From Cytophagales bacterium (GTDB lineage Bacteria; Bacteroidota; Bacteroidia; Cytophagales; Microscillaceae): 56,488 nt of DNA. A program made the translations under genes and the position numbers. This document shows, piece by piece, positions 1-9,604 of this stretch; the first letter of the stretch is position 1, and each line of letters starts with the position of its first letter. The DNA is taken from contig JAAFIN010000004.1 of NCBI GenBank assembly GCA_013297825.1, forward strand, positions 1 through 56,488. Reading direction: 5' to 3'. The notes below the pieces were generated by a model, which saw nothing but the letters and a program-made list of their open reading frames with translations, had not been told where the DNA came from and did no database searches.

Positions 1-3000
1 ATTACACTTGAAACTATATTTTCTGCTTCTATAAAGATAACATTGCTGTAAGTTGCATTTGTGCTATTATTTTCCACTTGACGCAAACGATAATAGGCAG
101 AAGTTGAAATATTGTTATCAATAAATGAATAATTGCGAATAGTTGCACTATTTCCAGCACCATCAACAAAACCAACTTTGGTAAATGCTTGTCCATCAAG
201 GCTTCTTTCCACTTCAAAACCACGATTATTTTCTTCTGTGGCGGTTGCCCATTGAAGTTTATTTTCTTTGGTGTTGATGCGTGTTCCTGAGAAAGTCATC
301 AAGCTAATAGGCAATGGATTTGTTGGGTCGGTTGAACCTATTGTAAATGGACTGAATACAGAAACTGCATTTTTGGTGATAGAACCTTGAACATTTGTGC
401 CTGCTGTTCCATTGGACGCATTTCCATTGGTATCATCAACCCCAAAATTTTCCCAAGCAGTTGCTCCACCGTGTAATACACGTAATTTTGTACGGTCAGT
501 GATTTGTCCCAAATTTCCATTCCAATACATTGAAACATCTGCATTTCTTGCTCCTGAAACTCTGTTTATATCCCAATAAGCATTTAAAGCAGTTTTAATC
601 ACTTCAGGTGTTGTTGGGAAAGGTTGCACGTTGAAAGGGTGGCTTATGCTGTTGTAAGTTACTGTAAAAGTTGTATTATTTGCAGTTCCGCCATTTGTAA
701 CCAATCTTGCAGGTCCCCACCAAGTACCAGCCCCCATAGGAAATAATAAAGTTTGTGCATCAGCATTGGAAGTAATACTTACATTTCCTACCACATAACT
801 ATTTCCTTTGCCCAGCATAGGATTTACTGCTCCTGCTCCTGGTTGCAAAGTGAGTGTATTTGCACCTGTTGAAAGTTTGCCAGAAGTAAGATTTAAAGTA
901 TTTCCAACCGTTAAATTACTGCTTAAAGTTACGCCTGTGCTACTTGTATTTGTGGAATTGTTAATAATTAAATTATTAACTGTGTTAGCAGTAGGTGTGG
1001 TTACAAATGCGCTTGTAACTTGTGCAACATTTCCATTAAATTCATAATTTGCACCTGAATTTAATAATAAAGTTGTTCCTGCAGTAAAACCTGAGAAGTT
1101 AGCAGTTAGCCCCAACGGTTGTGCTGTTTTGATGGTTGCAGTATTTGATAGTGTGAAAATTGCGTCAGTTGCATTGCTGGTTGAGATAATTCTTGTTCCC
1201 ATATCCAAAATTGCACCTGCATTTACTGTAAAATTACTTCTTGGATTAGTTCCCAAAGGTAAAGTTAAATTGCTCAACATTTGAAGTTGGCTATTAGCAC
1301 TCACTACATAAGGCACAAATTGTGAACTTGCTGCCCCTGTATAAGAAAAAGTTTGTAAAGTTCCACCACCATTAAATACAAAACCCAAAGGAGTACTTGT
1401 GGAGCCTGTACCAAATGTCCCTGCGGTAGAATGGTTAAAATTGCGTGCAATATTGATAGCATTGTTGGCTATTGTTCCTGTACCAAAATCAACTATACCA
1501 TTAGCTCCTAAGCTTGCTACTGATGTTCCTGTTGATATAAAATCTCTGCCTATATTTATAGCCCCAACGCCTGATGTAGAACTTACGCTTTCCAAATTTA
1601 TTTTTCCAGCACCTGACACATTTAAATCATTTGTGATATTTACTGTAGTATTTGGTGAGCTACTACTATTAATTACATTAAAATTACCATTTGAGATGTT
1701 AGCATTGCCTGCTATTGATAAGGTAGATATTCCTGCTGAATTACTAACATTAAAAGTACCCGTTCCACTCAACGTAAAATTACCTGTAACATTCATAGTA
1801 TTTCCTGTACCAATGCTAAAAGTAGCAGCACCACTGAAAATAACATTATTATAATTAAACGAAGCCATTGTAAAACTACCTGATGACGCAGAATAATTAA
1901 CAGTGCTTCCTGTAACTACATAACTACCTGTGCCTGTAATAAATGTACCTGCAATGTTTATCTCACCACTTGAGTCAAGGGTGCGATTGCCATTGCTTGT
2001 GTTGGTAATATTACGATAAGTGAATGCAGGAATGGTTTGCATACCTGTTCCACTAAAATTAATGGTATTACCTGTATTAGCATAAGAGCCTGCCCCTGTT
2101 GTTGTAATAGAAAAATTGCCATTTATATCTATTACACCACTTGCCAAAGTAATTGTAGGGCTAAATAGTCTTGGACCTGATATCATCAAATTGCTATAAT
2201 TAGCAACTGCTATTGTCTGCGCCCCTGTTCCGTTATAATCTACTGTGCTTCCTGATGCCAATATGCCCAAAGTTGGATTATTAGTATCCTGTAAAGTAAG
2301 TATGCCAAAATTTGCAACATCTATTGTCCCTGTGATATTAGCACCTGCTGAAACAGCAAAATTAGTAACACTTGTACCATCACCTACAATAATTTTAGAA
2401 TTTGCACCAAGTGTCCAAGCAACCAAATTACTCACTGCAAGATTATTGCGTACATTCCAAATTGCATTTGTTTCTGTTATTGCGGTTGGATTAGCCCCTG
2501 TTCCGTCTGTATTTGTACCCCAATCTGCTGTATTTGCTATTGCTCCTGATGCTTTGAGATAATAATTTCCTAATATATTCAAAACAACAGCATTTGAATA
2601 TTCGCTAAATGTGCTTCCTGAACACCTTGTTCTTACCTCAAAAATATATGTACCAACAGGTAAACTTGATATAATTGTATTATTGCTTGCCTGTCCTGGC
2701 ACATTAACTACTGTATAACCGCTAATAGGGTCGCTTTGTAGACGATAGCGTACATCATAACCATCTAAGGCTTCTGCTTGTGGTGTCCAATTTATGGTTG
2801 TATTTATGCCTGATTGTGTTACTGCTCCAATAATAGGAAAAGGCGTACAAGTATTGGGTGTGTAAGTAAAAGTAAGCCCTGACGTAGGGAAATTAGTAGC
2901 AGTCATTGGTATTGAAGCAGTGTTGGTAGCTCCTGTCGTTGTTCTGTCCCAAAGTAGATTTTCATCTCTATTAAGAATTTGAGTACGCCAAGTTTCATCA

Positions 3001-6000
3001 AAACCGCGAATACCTACTTGCATTGTATTGGCGCTTGTGCCTGGTGTAAAACCACCATATACAATATTAATTCTACCATTGGAGGTATTCATACGGATTT
3101 GGAAGTTAATACTTTCACCTGTAACACCTGAACGTCTTACATTTGTCCATTGTACTACTATTTCACCACCTACATTTTGCCAATCCACACTACCACCTGT
3201 AGCATTATTCAAATCAACTCCAAAAGCAGAGATAATATTTTGAAAAGCAGTAGAAACTGTAGAAAGAGGCGTAACATTACCACCAGATGGGGCTGTTGCT
3301 CCCCCTAATTTCAGAAATCCATTCACAGAAACAAACATATTGGTATAAGCCACACCATTATATGTGAAACTTGGGATAGTAATGGAAGTGGGTGTATTGC
3401 TATCAAATGTAGTTGTATATATATTTGTAGGAGATGACAATACTGTATAAGTCCCATTGCTTTGGCTAAATACATAATTCAAAGGATTGGGCAAAGTGGT
3501 TGCATTTGCGGTTTGGGCTGTGTTGGAATAAGTGCTTCCTCCTACTGTCCAAACACTATAAAAATATTGTGTATTGGCAGTAAGTCCTGTATGATTAACC
3601 AAACCTGCCACTGTTCCTATATACAATACTGTTCCGCCTCCTGCGATAGTATTTCCTACGGTATATGTACCTGTTGGCGCACCAAACGTATTTGTGCTAT
3701 TCCACGCTACAATTATATTATCACTGTCTGCATTGGCTGTGGTGGCAAGGTTGATTTGGCTATTGCTAAATGCAGTAGCGGTCAATGCTTGTGGGTTGCG
3801 TGGTATAATTAAAATGCTTCCTGATGGATTTAAAGCACTTGTAGGAATACTTCCTGTTGCAGTTGCTCCACCTGCTTCTGTAATGGTCATATTTCCTATA
3901 GCAATTTGTGCATCAAGTGTGTTTCCTATGGTAGCAGTAGTTGCTACATCATACACAACCCAAATATAATTGTTACCATTTGCTAATAAACGTGTCAATC
4001 CACTAAAAGTAGCCAAACCACCTGAAAAACTTTGTGCTGTACCCACTGGGTTAGCTGTGCTGAAAGTTGTAGTTGTGGTATAATATAATTTTACGCCATT
4101 TGTTGCTACATCTGCATCACTAATATTACCAGAATTTACAATTAAATTGGTTAAAGTTAATGTTCCCAAAGCACCTGTTGTAGGCAAATCTATCCTTAAA
4201 ATAGGATTATTTGTTGTGTTTTTATTAACCGTAGCAGGAGTTGCTTGCAGGCTTGTGAGTGTGCCTAAAGTTTCAGGCGTGGCAGGTGTGATATTGATGG
4301 TATAATCTTCTGTTTCGCCTGAAGGAAAAGAAGTACAAGCATCAGTATTCGCAAAAGCTGCTCCTCGTGTCCTTATCCTCATTCTTGTCAAGCCCAGTGA
4401 TGCTGTGATAGGAATATTAACTGATATAATTGCCAAATTTGAAGCACAAGTGCCTGCCAAAAAATATTCAGTAGCCTCAAAAGTTCCATTTTTATTAAAA
4501 TCTATCCAAACAGCAGTTTGTGTAGGAGAGCAACTTGGAATTGTGAGATTCAAAGAATAAGTTATACCTTGTTCTAAACTTGCTGTATTGGTTGAAGGTG
4601 TAGAAGGTACTAATGTATAACCACCAGCTCCCAATCCATTAGATGAATTGAGTGTAGCAGTAGGAATTGTTACATTGGTAACATAATCATTTGAGCTACT
4701 ATGCAAACTTGTATTACAATAATTTGGTACAGGCATTGCACTTACTTCAATACCACTACTCCAAGTTGTGCCATTTCTTGTAAATATTTTAAAGAAATAA
4801 TTAGTAAAATTGGTAAGTCCTGTGATGATTTGTGGTGAAGTATTGCCTTTGTATGCCACAAAACCATTGCCCAAAGCAGTTCCAGAATTGTATACAAGAT
4901 TGGCAGTATAAGCAGAACCATCTCCTGTAGGTGTACCTGAATTGGTTGCAGGAGCAACTACAATCATTATTTCATCATAACAACCTGTCGGATTTACCCA
5001 AGCCAAAGAAACTTGTGTATTGCCAGCAGTGGGAACTAATGAAGTTGCATTATTAGGCGTTAAAGGGCTTATTGTTACCGTTCCGCCATTGGTGTAACCT
5101 GTTCCTGTTGGTGTGCCTGTTGCAAATGTTAAATCTGTGTTTGCAATGGCATTCACAATAATATTATTGTTGATGGTAGAATTACATTTTAAATCAGCAG
5201 TCAAGAACAAATAATTTGTACCAATAGCATAATTTTGTGTTAAACCTGTGAATGTTTGCAAACCTGCACCCAAACCTGTAGTTTTGGTTGTACCAATTTG
5301 TGTTGGTGTGCCTACTGTAAAATCAGTATTGTTATGATACCAAATTTTTAAATTTAATAAATCACTTGCTGTGTAAGTTCCTGATGTATTAAAATTAATT
5401 GCATTCAAAATTGCAGTTGTAACACCAACCATTAAATCCACTCTATACAAAACCACATTAGTTGTATTTTGCAAAGGTACAAGATTTGGAGCAACACCAT
5501 TAGCAAGTGCTATTGTAGGAGTTGCCCCTAATATTGTTTGTACACCACCAATGCTAACAGAGCCTGTTGGTGTTCCCAAAGCAAATGTAAAGTTAGAAGG
5601 AATTAAAGCATTTGCATTTATGGTTCTACCTGCAACAGCAGAAGGTGTAATATCTGTTGTAACCCAAAAATATCTTGTTGTATTTTTTGGAATACTAAAA
5701 TTCAAACTACCAAAAGTAACATTTTCACCTGAACCTGACGCAGTAGCAGTTACACCTGTAAAAGCAGTAGCACCTGCAAAGCTATTTGTGGTATTAGACC
5801 AAAGTTTTAAACCTAATGTTTGAATGTCAGAAGCGGTATAATTTGCACCTGTTGGAATAACAACTGTATTAAGTGTAGCATTTGCTCTATTACCTTCTAC
5901 AATGGTAAAAGTTTGCAAAATATTGTTTACGCTACTTTGATTGATATTACCAGCACTTGGTTGTGAGCCATTATCTGCAATGGTCAATATTGGAACAATT

Positions 6001-9000
6001 GTCAATTCCCAAGCACCCATATCAGGCGTAGTTGCATTTCTTGTTGTGCTAGCGAAATCATCAGTATATCCTGAAATATTTGCCCCACCATTATCTGCCA
6101 AACTTGCCAAAGAAACACTATATTTTAAAAAATCAGCACTTGAACCTGTGGTTGATTGCCAAGTGGGTAATTCTGATACAGAAACACTTTCACGTGTTCC
6201 TCCCATAATAGTTTGATAAGATGCAAGTGTTTGGTAAGATGCTGTACTGTTGTACATTATCAAATTGGTTACACTTGGTACACCTGCATACAATAAATTA
6301 TTGTTGGAAGTAGTAGTAATATTTGCATTATTTATATCAGCCCTTCTGTGTGCTACTGTGAAACCTGTACCATTAGCAGTAGAAGTATTAACAATAATAT
6401 TATTTCTAAGATTTAACGCTGATGTGGTGGCAGTTGCACTTGATTGATGGAAAATACCACTTGTGCCAAAGTTAGCACCGCTTGAGGTTGCATTGATGAA
6501 TATGCTGTTATAGTACACATTATAAGTACTTGTAAGACCTGTTGCGGTAATGCTCAAACCTCTTATAGCATTCACAAACGCAGAAGCAGGGGCTTTCAAA
6601 TCTCCAATAAGATTATTATATACATTGGCGGTTACAGATGCCACTGTACCTGAAAGTACGATACCATTCACACCTACATTGCTACTAAATACCCCGCTTG
6701 TGGTTAAATCATAGATTTTATTTTTATAAATATTATGTGTTGTTCCACCTGTAACCATAATTCCATTCGTAACGCCTGATGTAGTACCCACACAAGAAAG
6801 TGTATTGATGGTATTGCTAAATATATTAGCAGAAGTAGAGGTTGAAATCCCTGCTACTGTAGCGGTTGTGCTTGCAGAGGATAGGGTATTAACTGTATTA
6901 CCATTTATACTGATAGTAATAGCAGATGAAGCATTATTAATCCCTGTAACTGTGCCACCTGTACTTGTTGAGGATAAGCCTGTAATTATGTTTGTGGCTA
7001 TTGTAAGAGTTGTGCTTGTACCACCACTACCCACAGACAAACCTATAATATTGCCTTGTCCTGTAATGTTAGTAATAGTGTTGTTAGACAAAGAAGCTAT
7101 ACCTCCAAAATCTGATTGCAATGCTGTAACTGCACCAGTTCCGCAAGTCCAATTACTAAAAGTATTTCCTGTAATTTGTTTTTGTGGTGTTGCCCCTGTG
7201 CCATCATTATTAAACCAACCTGTAATAGCAGTATTGCCTGTTACAGTAATATTGGAAAAATTATTATTGTTGTTTTGTACTGGTGTAGTGCAAACAGAAG
7301 AAGCTCCATCATTATAAAGGGCTATTGTACCTCCTGCACCACCTTTGTTAAAAGCAGTAACAATACTATTCCCATTTATAGTTTTAGAGCCTGTTGCTGG
7401 AGCTACTACACTATTAGAAATAAATGTTACATTTCCTGTAGTATTTACATTTAGGTTAGTAAAGGTATTGCTACTGATGTTTTGGGAGAGGGTAGCAAAA
7501 GTATTTGAGATATAAGTATGCACAGAAGTTCCCGCTATTGTGTGTGTAATGCCTCTAATATCATTGGTCTGTATAGAAAGAACCGAAGATGCTGAACCAC
7601 CTGCATTAGATATAGCACTTAAGATTGCTGAGTTTGCAGCACTATACGAAACAAAACCTCCTGAAGATGTGCCAATATTATTATTATTGATGGTTATATT
7701 CCCCCCAACAAAACCAGTAGAGTTTAAAATGCCAGTTACTGAACCAGAAGACACAAATGAAAAGCCTTGAATAGAATTATTACTAATACTTAATGCACAC
7801 GTAGAAGCACCTCCTGTATTTTGGATAGCGTTGTTGATAGAAGTTGCTGCTGCAAAATTATAGGTACAAGCGTTTCCAGTTGCATTGCCAATTTGATTAC
7901 TATTGATGTTGAGGGTAGTTACTACTGCACCAGAGTTAGAAATACCTAAAAAACTACCCCCACCATAAGAAGCACTTGTATTATTTGTATAACCTCTGAT
8001 AATATTGGTATTAATATTTACGGTACTTGCTGCACCTGAATTACTTATACCTATAAAACTTCCTGTAGTGGCAGTAGTAGCACTAATAGTGTTATTAAGT
8101 ATACTGTTGCCTGTAATATTTACAGTCCCTGCAAGAGACAAGTTTGTAATACCTGTTATTCCGTTTGTGGTAGAAATGCCACCACCTAATACACAGTTTT
8201 GAATGGTATTATTTTGAATATTTATTGTGGCAGTAGATAAAAATGGGGTTAGTCCTTGTGGAGCAATGCCTTGTATGCTACCAGTAGTAGCACCAGTAGG
8301 ATTATTTGTAATTTGGATTATATTATTGTTAATTGTGGTTGTGATAGTGCCTGTTGGTTGTGCAGCAGCAAGATAATTAACAAGGATACCACCCTCTGTT
8401 ACAGGTGAAGTAAGCGAAGCACTTGTAATAGTATTATACGAAATATTATTATTTGCTTGTCCAAAATTAATAATACACCAGTTATTACCAGTCAAAGAAA
8501 GAAAAGTAGTTCCACCTGTTCCAGTAACCTGACCATTTCCCCAGTTGGTAATTGTGTTTGCTGTACTAAGAGAAGAACCGCCAATATCATTGCCTAAATC
8601 AATTACCGCAGAAGTTCCTCCACCTATAAAAACAACTCCAAAATTCACATTGCTTATGGCATTGGAATACACTTTGTTGTTACTATTTGTACCTGCAAAT
8701 GAAGTAGCATTTGCGGAAACAGTTGTACCAGCTGAAGTTACCAAAGCACCACCTGTGATTGTGTTTGGTGCGTGGCGTGTGCTACTATAAATCCCAAAAG
8801 TATTTACATAAGTTCTGTTCAAACTTATGGTATTATTTTGAATGATATTATTTTGAGCACCATTAGTAGTAGTTGCATAGAACAAACCAATACCAAATTC
8901 TGTCATATTGTTAGTGCCATAGGTTAGGGTTGTGTTCCCTGCATTTTCTTGCAATGTAAAACTTTGAATAGTGATATAATCACCACCCACAATTTTAATA

Positions 9001-9332
9001 ATAGCATCATTTAAGCTTCCCCCTGTTTGTGGCGTAAAAGCAGTCAAAGTTCTTGAAGTAACATCACCCTGAATAGTAATTCCATTGGTTGCTGTGCCTG
9101 TTGCAGTAATGCTATAACCGCCCAAAGGAGCAGTTTCGTTGCCTGTTACTGTAATAACAATGGGGCTTGTGGCTGTTCCTACAACATTAAGGGCAGTAAT
9201 TGCACTTGCTAAATCAGGGTATGATGGGTTAAGCCCTGAACCTCCATTGGTTGTAACTTGTCCCTTCACACTCGTTATGTTTATCCAGCCTATAATAAAT
9301 ATACTGAATAGAGAAAGTAGAATTTTTCTCAT
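1..9332 (-). CDS. Giant secreted multidomain repeat protein, C-terminus cut by window edge (probable T9SS cargo)
   Basis: The frame is open from ATG at 9332 to the first base, 3110 codons without a stop. It starts with a signal peptide (MRKILLSLFSIFIIGWINIT, ending near VKGQ). Residues about 60-1100 are Asn/Thr/Gly-rich repeats of N-x-I-x-N type, as in right-handed parallel beta-helices, closing with PDMGAWEL. Next come modules with TYTASDI..LKLW (about 1150-1360), fibronectin-III-like segments (about 1410-1530, 1835-1955 and 2160-2240), a GEVED domain (about 1545-1685, GETEDYTINI) and a long Asn/Thr-rich beta repeat region. The last 100 residues show the linker LPISLMTFSG...NKLQWATATEENNRGFEVERS that normally precedes a T9SS sorting domain, so that domain probably lies just outside the window. 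A surface adhesin or matrix role is inferred; no enzyme domain is seen. Confidence 0.9.
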   Translation of the reverse strand, partial: MRKILLSLFSIFIIGWINITSVKGQVTTNGGSGLNPSYPDLASAITALNVVGTATSPIVITVTGNETAPLGGYSITATGTATNGITIQGDVTSRTLTAFTPQTGGSLNDAIIKIVGGDYITIQSFTLQENAGNTTLTYGTNNMTEFGIGLFYATTTNGAQNNIIQNNTISLNRTYVNTFGIYSSTRHAPNTITGGALVTSAGTTVSANATSFAGTNSNNKVYSNAISNVNFGVVFIGGGTSAVIDLGNDIGGSSLSTANTITNWGNGQVTGTGGTTFLSLTGNNWCIINFGQANNNISYNTITSASLTSPVTEGGILVNYLAAAQPTGTITTTINNNIIQITNNPTGATTGSIQGIAPQGLTPFLSTATINIQNNTIQNCVLGGGISTTNGITGITNLSLAGTVNITGNSILNNTISATTATTGSFIGISNSGAASTVNINTNIIRGYTNNTSASYGGGSFLGISNSGAVVTTLNINSNQIGNATGNACTYNFAAATSINNAIQNTGGASTCALSISNNSIQGFSFVSSGSVTGILNSTGFVGGNITINNNNIGTSSGGFVSYSAANSAILSAISNAGGSASSVLSIQTNDIRGITHTIAGTSVHTYISNTFATLSQNISSNTFTNLNVNTTGNVTFISNSVVAPATGSKTINGNSIVTAFNKGGAGGTIALYNDGASSVCTTPVQNNNNNFSNITVTGNTAITGWFNNDGTGATPQKQITGNTFSNWTCGTGAVTALQSDFGGIASLSNNTITNITGQGNIIGLSVGSGGTSTTLTIATNIITGLSSTSTGGTVTGINNASSAITISINGNTVNTLSSASTTATVAGISTSTSANIFSNTINTLSCVGTTSGVTNGIMVTGGTTHNIYKNKIYDLTTSGVFSSNVGVNGIVLSGTVASVTANVYNNLIGDLKAPASAFVNAIRGLSITATGLTSTYNVYYNSIFINATSSGANFGTSGIFHQSSATATTSALNLRNNIIVNTSTANGTGFTVAHRRADINNANITTTSNNNLLYAGVPSVTNLIMYNSTASYQTLASYQTIMGGTRESVSVSELPTWQSTTGSSADFLKYSVSLASLADNGGANISGYTDDFASTTRNATTPDMGAWELTIVPILTIADNGSQPSAGNINQSSVNNILQTFTIVEGNRANATLNTVVIPTGANYTASDIQTLGLKLWSNTTNSFAGATAFTGVTATASGSGENVTFGSLNFSIPKNTTRYFWVTTDITPSAVAGRTINANALIPSNFTFALGTPTGSVSIGGVQTILGATPTIALANGVAPNLVPLQNTTNVVLYRVDLMVGVTTAILNAINFNTSGTYTASDLLNLKIWYHNNTDFTVGTPTQIGTTKTTGLGAGLQTFTGLTQNYAIGTNYLFLTADLKCNSTINNNIIVNAIANTDLTFATGTPTGTGYTNGGTVTISPLTPNNATSLVPTAGNTQVSLAWVNPTGCYDEIMIVVAPATNSGTPTGDGSAYTANLVYNSGTALGNGFVAYKGNTSPQIITGLTNFTNYFFKIFTRNGTTWSSGIEVSAMPVPNYCNTSLHSSSNDYVTNVTIPTATLNSSNGLGAGGYTLVPSTPSTNTASLEQGITYSLNLTIPSCSPTQTAVWIDFNKNGTFEATEYFLAGTCASNLAIISVNIPITASLGLTRMRIRTRGAAFANTDACTSFPSGETEDYTINITPATPETLGTLTSLQATPATVNKNTTNNPILRIDLPTTGALGTLTLTNLIVNSGNISDADVATNGVKLYYTTTTTFSTANPVGTAQSFSGGLATFSGLTRLLANGNNYIWVVYDVATTATIGNTLDAQIAIGNMTITEAGGATATGSIPTSALNPSGSILIIPRNPQALTATAFSNSQINLATTANADSDNIIVAWNSTNTFGAPTGTYTVGNTIAGGGTVLYIGTVAGLVNHTGLTANTQYFYSVWTVGGSTYSNTAQTANATTLPNPLNYVFSQSNGTYTVLSSPTNIYTTTFDSNTPTSITIPSFTYNGVAYTNMFVSVNGFLKLGGATAPSGGNVTPLSTVSTAFQNIISAFGVDLNNATGGSVDWQNVGGEIVVQWTNVRRSGVTGESINFQIRMNTSNGRINIVYGGFTPGTSANTMQVGIRGFDETWRTQILNRDENLLWDRTTTGATNTASIPMTATNFPTSGLTFTYTPNTCTPFPIIGAVTQSGINTTINWTPQAEALDGYDVRYRLQSDPISGYTVVNVPGQASNNTIISSLPVGTYIFEVRTRCSGSTFSEYSNAVVLNILGNYYLKASGAIANTADWGTNTDGTGANPTAITETNAIWNVRNNLAVSNLVAWTLGANSKIIVGDGTSVTNFAVSAGANITGTIDVANFGILTLQDTNNPTLGILASGSTVDYNGTGAQTIAVANYSNLMISGPRLFSPTITLASGVIDINGNFSITTTGAGSYANTGNTINFSGTGMQTIPAFTYRNITNTSNGNRTLDSSGEINIAGTFITGTGSYVVTGSTVNYSASSGSFTMASFNYNNVIFSGAATFSIGTGNTMNVTGNFTLSGTGTFNVSNSAGISTLSIAGNANISNGNFNVINSSSSPNTTVNITNDLNVSGAGKINLESVSSTSGVGAINIGRDFISTGTSVASLGANGIVDFGTGTIANNAINIARNFNHSTAGTFGTGSTSTPLGFVFNGGGTLQTFSYTGAASSQFVPYVVSANSQLQMLSNLTLPLGTNPRSNFTVNAGAILDMGTRIISTSNATDAIFTLSNTATIKTAQPLGLTANFSGFTAGTTLLLNSGANYEFNGNVAQVTSAFVTTPTANTVNNLIINNSTNTSSTGVTLSSNLTVGNTLNLTSGKLSTGANTLTLQPGAGAVNPMLGKGNSYVVGNVSITSNADAQTLLFPMGAGTWWGPARLVTNGGTANNTTFTVTYNSISHPFNVQPFPTTPEVIKTALNAYWDINRVSGARNADVSMYWNGNLGQITDRTKLRVLHGGATAWENFGVDDTNGNASNGTAGTNVQGSITKNAVSVFSPFTIGSTDPTNPLPISLMTFSGTRINTKENKLQWATATEENNRGFEVERSLDGQAFTKVGFVDGAGNSATIRNYSFIDNNISTSAYYRLRQVENNSTNATYSNVIFIEAENIVSSV

Positions 9333-9448
9333 AGATTTTAGATAAAATTGTATAAAATTTATTGATGTTTTTATTAAAAAATTATTAAAATAAAAAAAAA
9401 CTGAAATTTTGTTTAACTTTTAGATAAAAAATATTAAACAAAATTTCA

Positions 9449-9456
9449 CAAAAGTA
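9449..9456 (-). promoter_or_regulatory. Candidate -7 box for the giant protein gene
   Basis: CAAAAGTA on the plus strand is TACTTTTG on the minus strand, matching the Bacteroidota -7 consensus TAnnTTTG, about 117 bases upstream of the ATG at 9332. No TTG box is visible at the right spacing, so this is half a promoter only. Confidence 0.35.
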
Positions 9457-9546
9457 CAGAAAACTTTTAATTTAACATAAAGTAAATATATTTTTAATAT
9501 GAAAATTATTTTAAAACTAAAAAAATAGTTGATTTTACATAAAAAA

Positions 9547-9570
9547 GACTAACAAATTGCTTTGTTAGTC
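9547..9570 (-). terminator. Rho-independent terminator after the 1991-aa surface protein
   Basis: A perfect 10-bp stem (GACTAACAAA, loop TTGC, TTTGTTAGTC) lies 35 bases past the stop of the minus-strand gene and is followed on that strand by a run of T. It separates transcription of the two giant genes. A T-rich tract on the plus side could make it work both ways. Confidence 0.85.
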
Positions 9571-9604
9571 CATTTTTTATTTTAAAGAAATTGTTATTTT
9601 ACTA

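Noticed and set aside
808-9345. Many plus-strand ORFs of 60-170 codons across the first giant gene (e.g. 1399-1854 and 6805-7317)
   Set aside because: They are antisense to a continuous 3110-codon frame; their Val/Pro/Leu-rich translations are complements of Asn/Thr/Gly repeats and have no start or domain logic.
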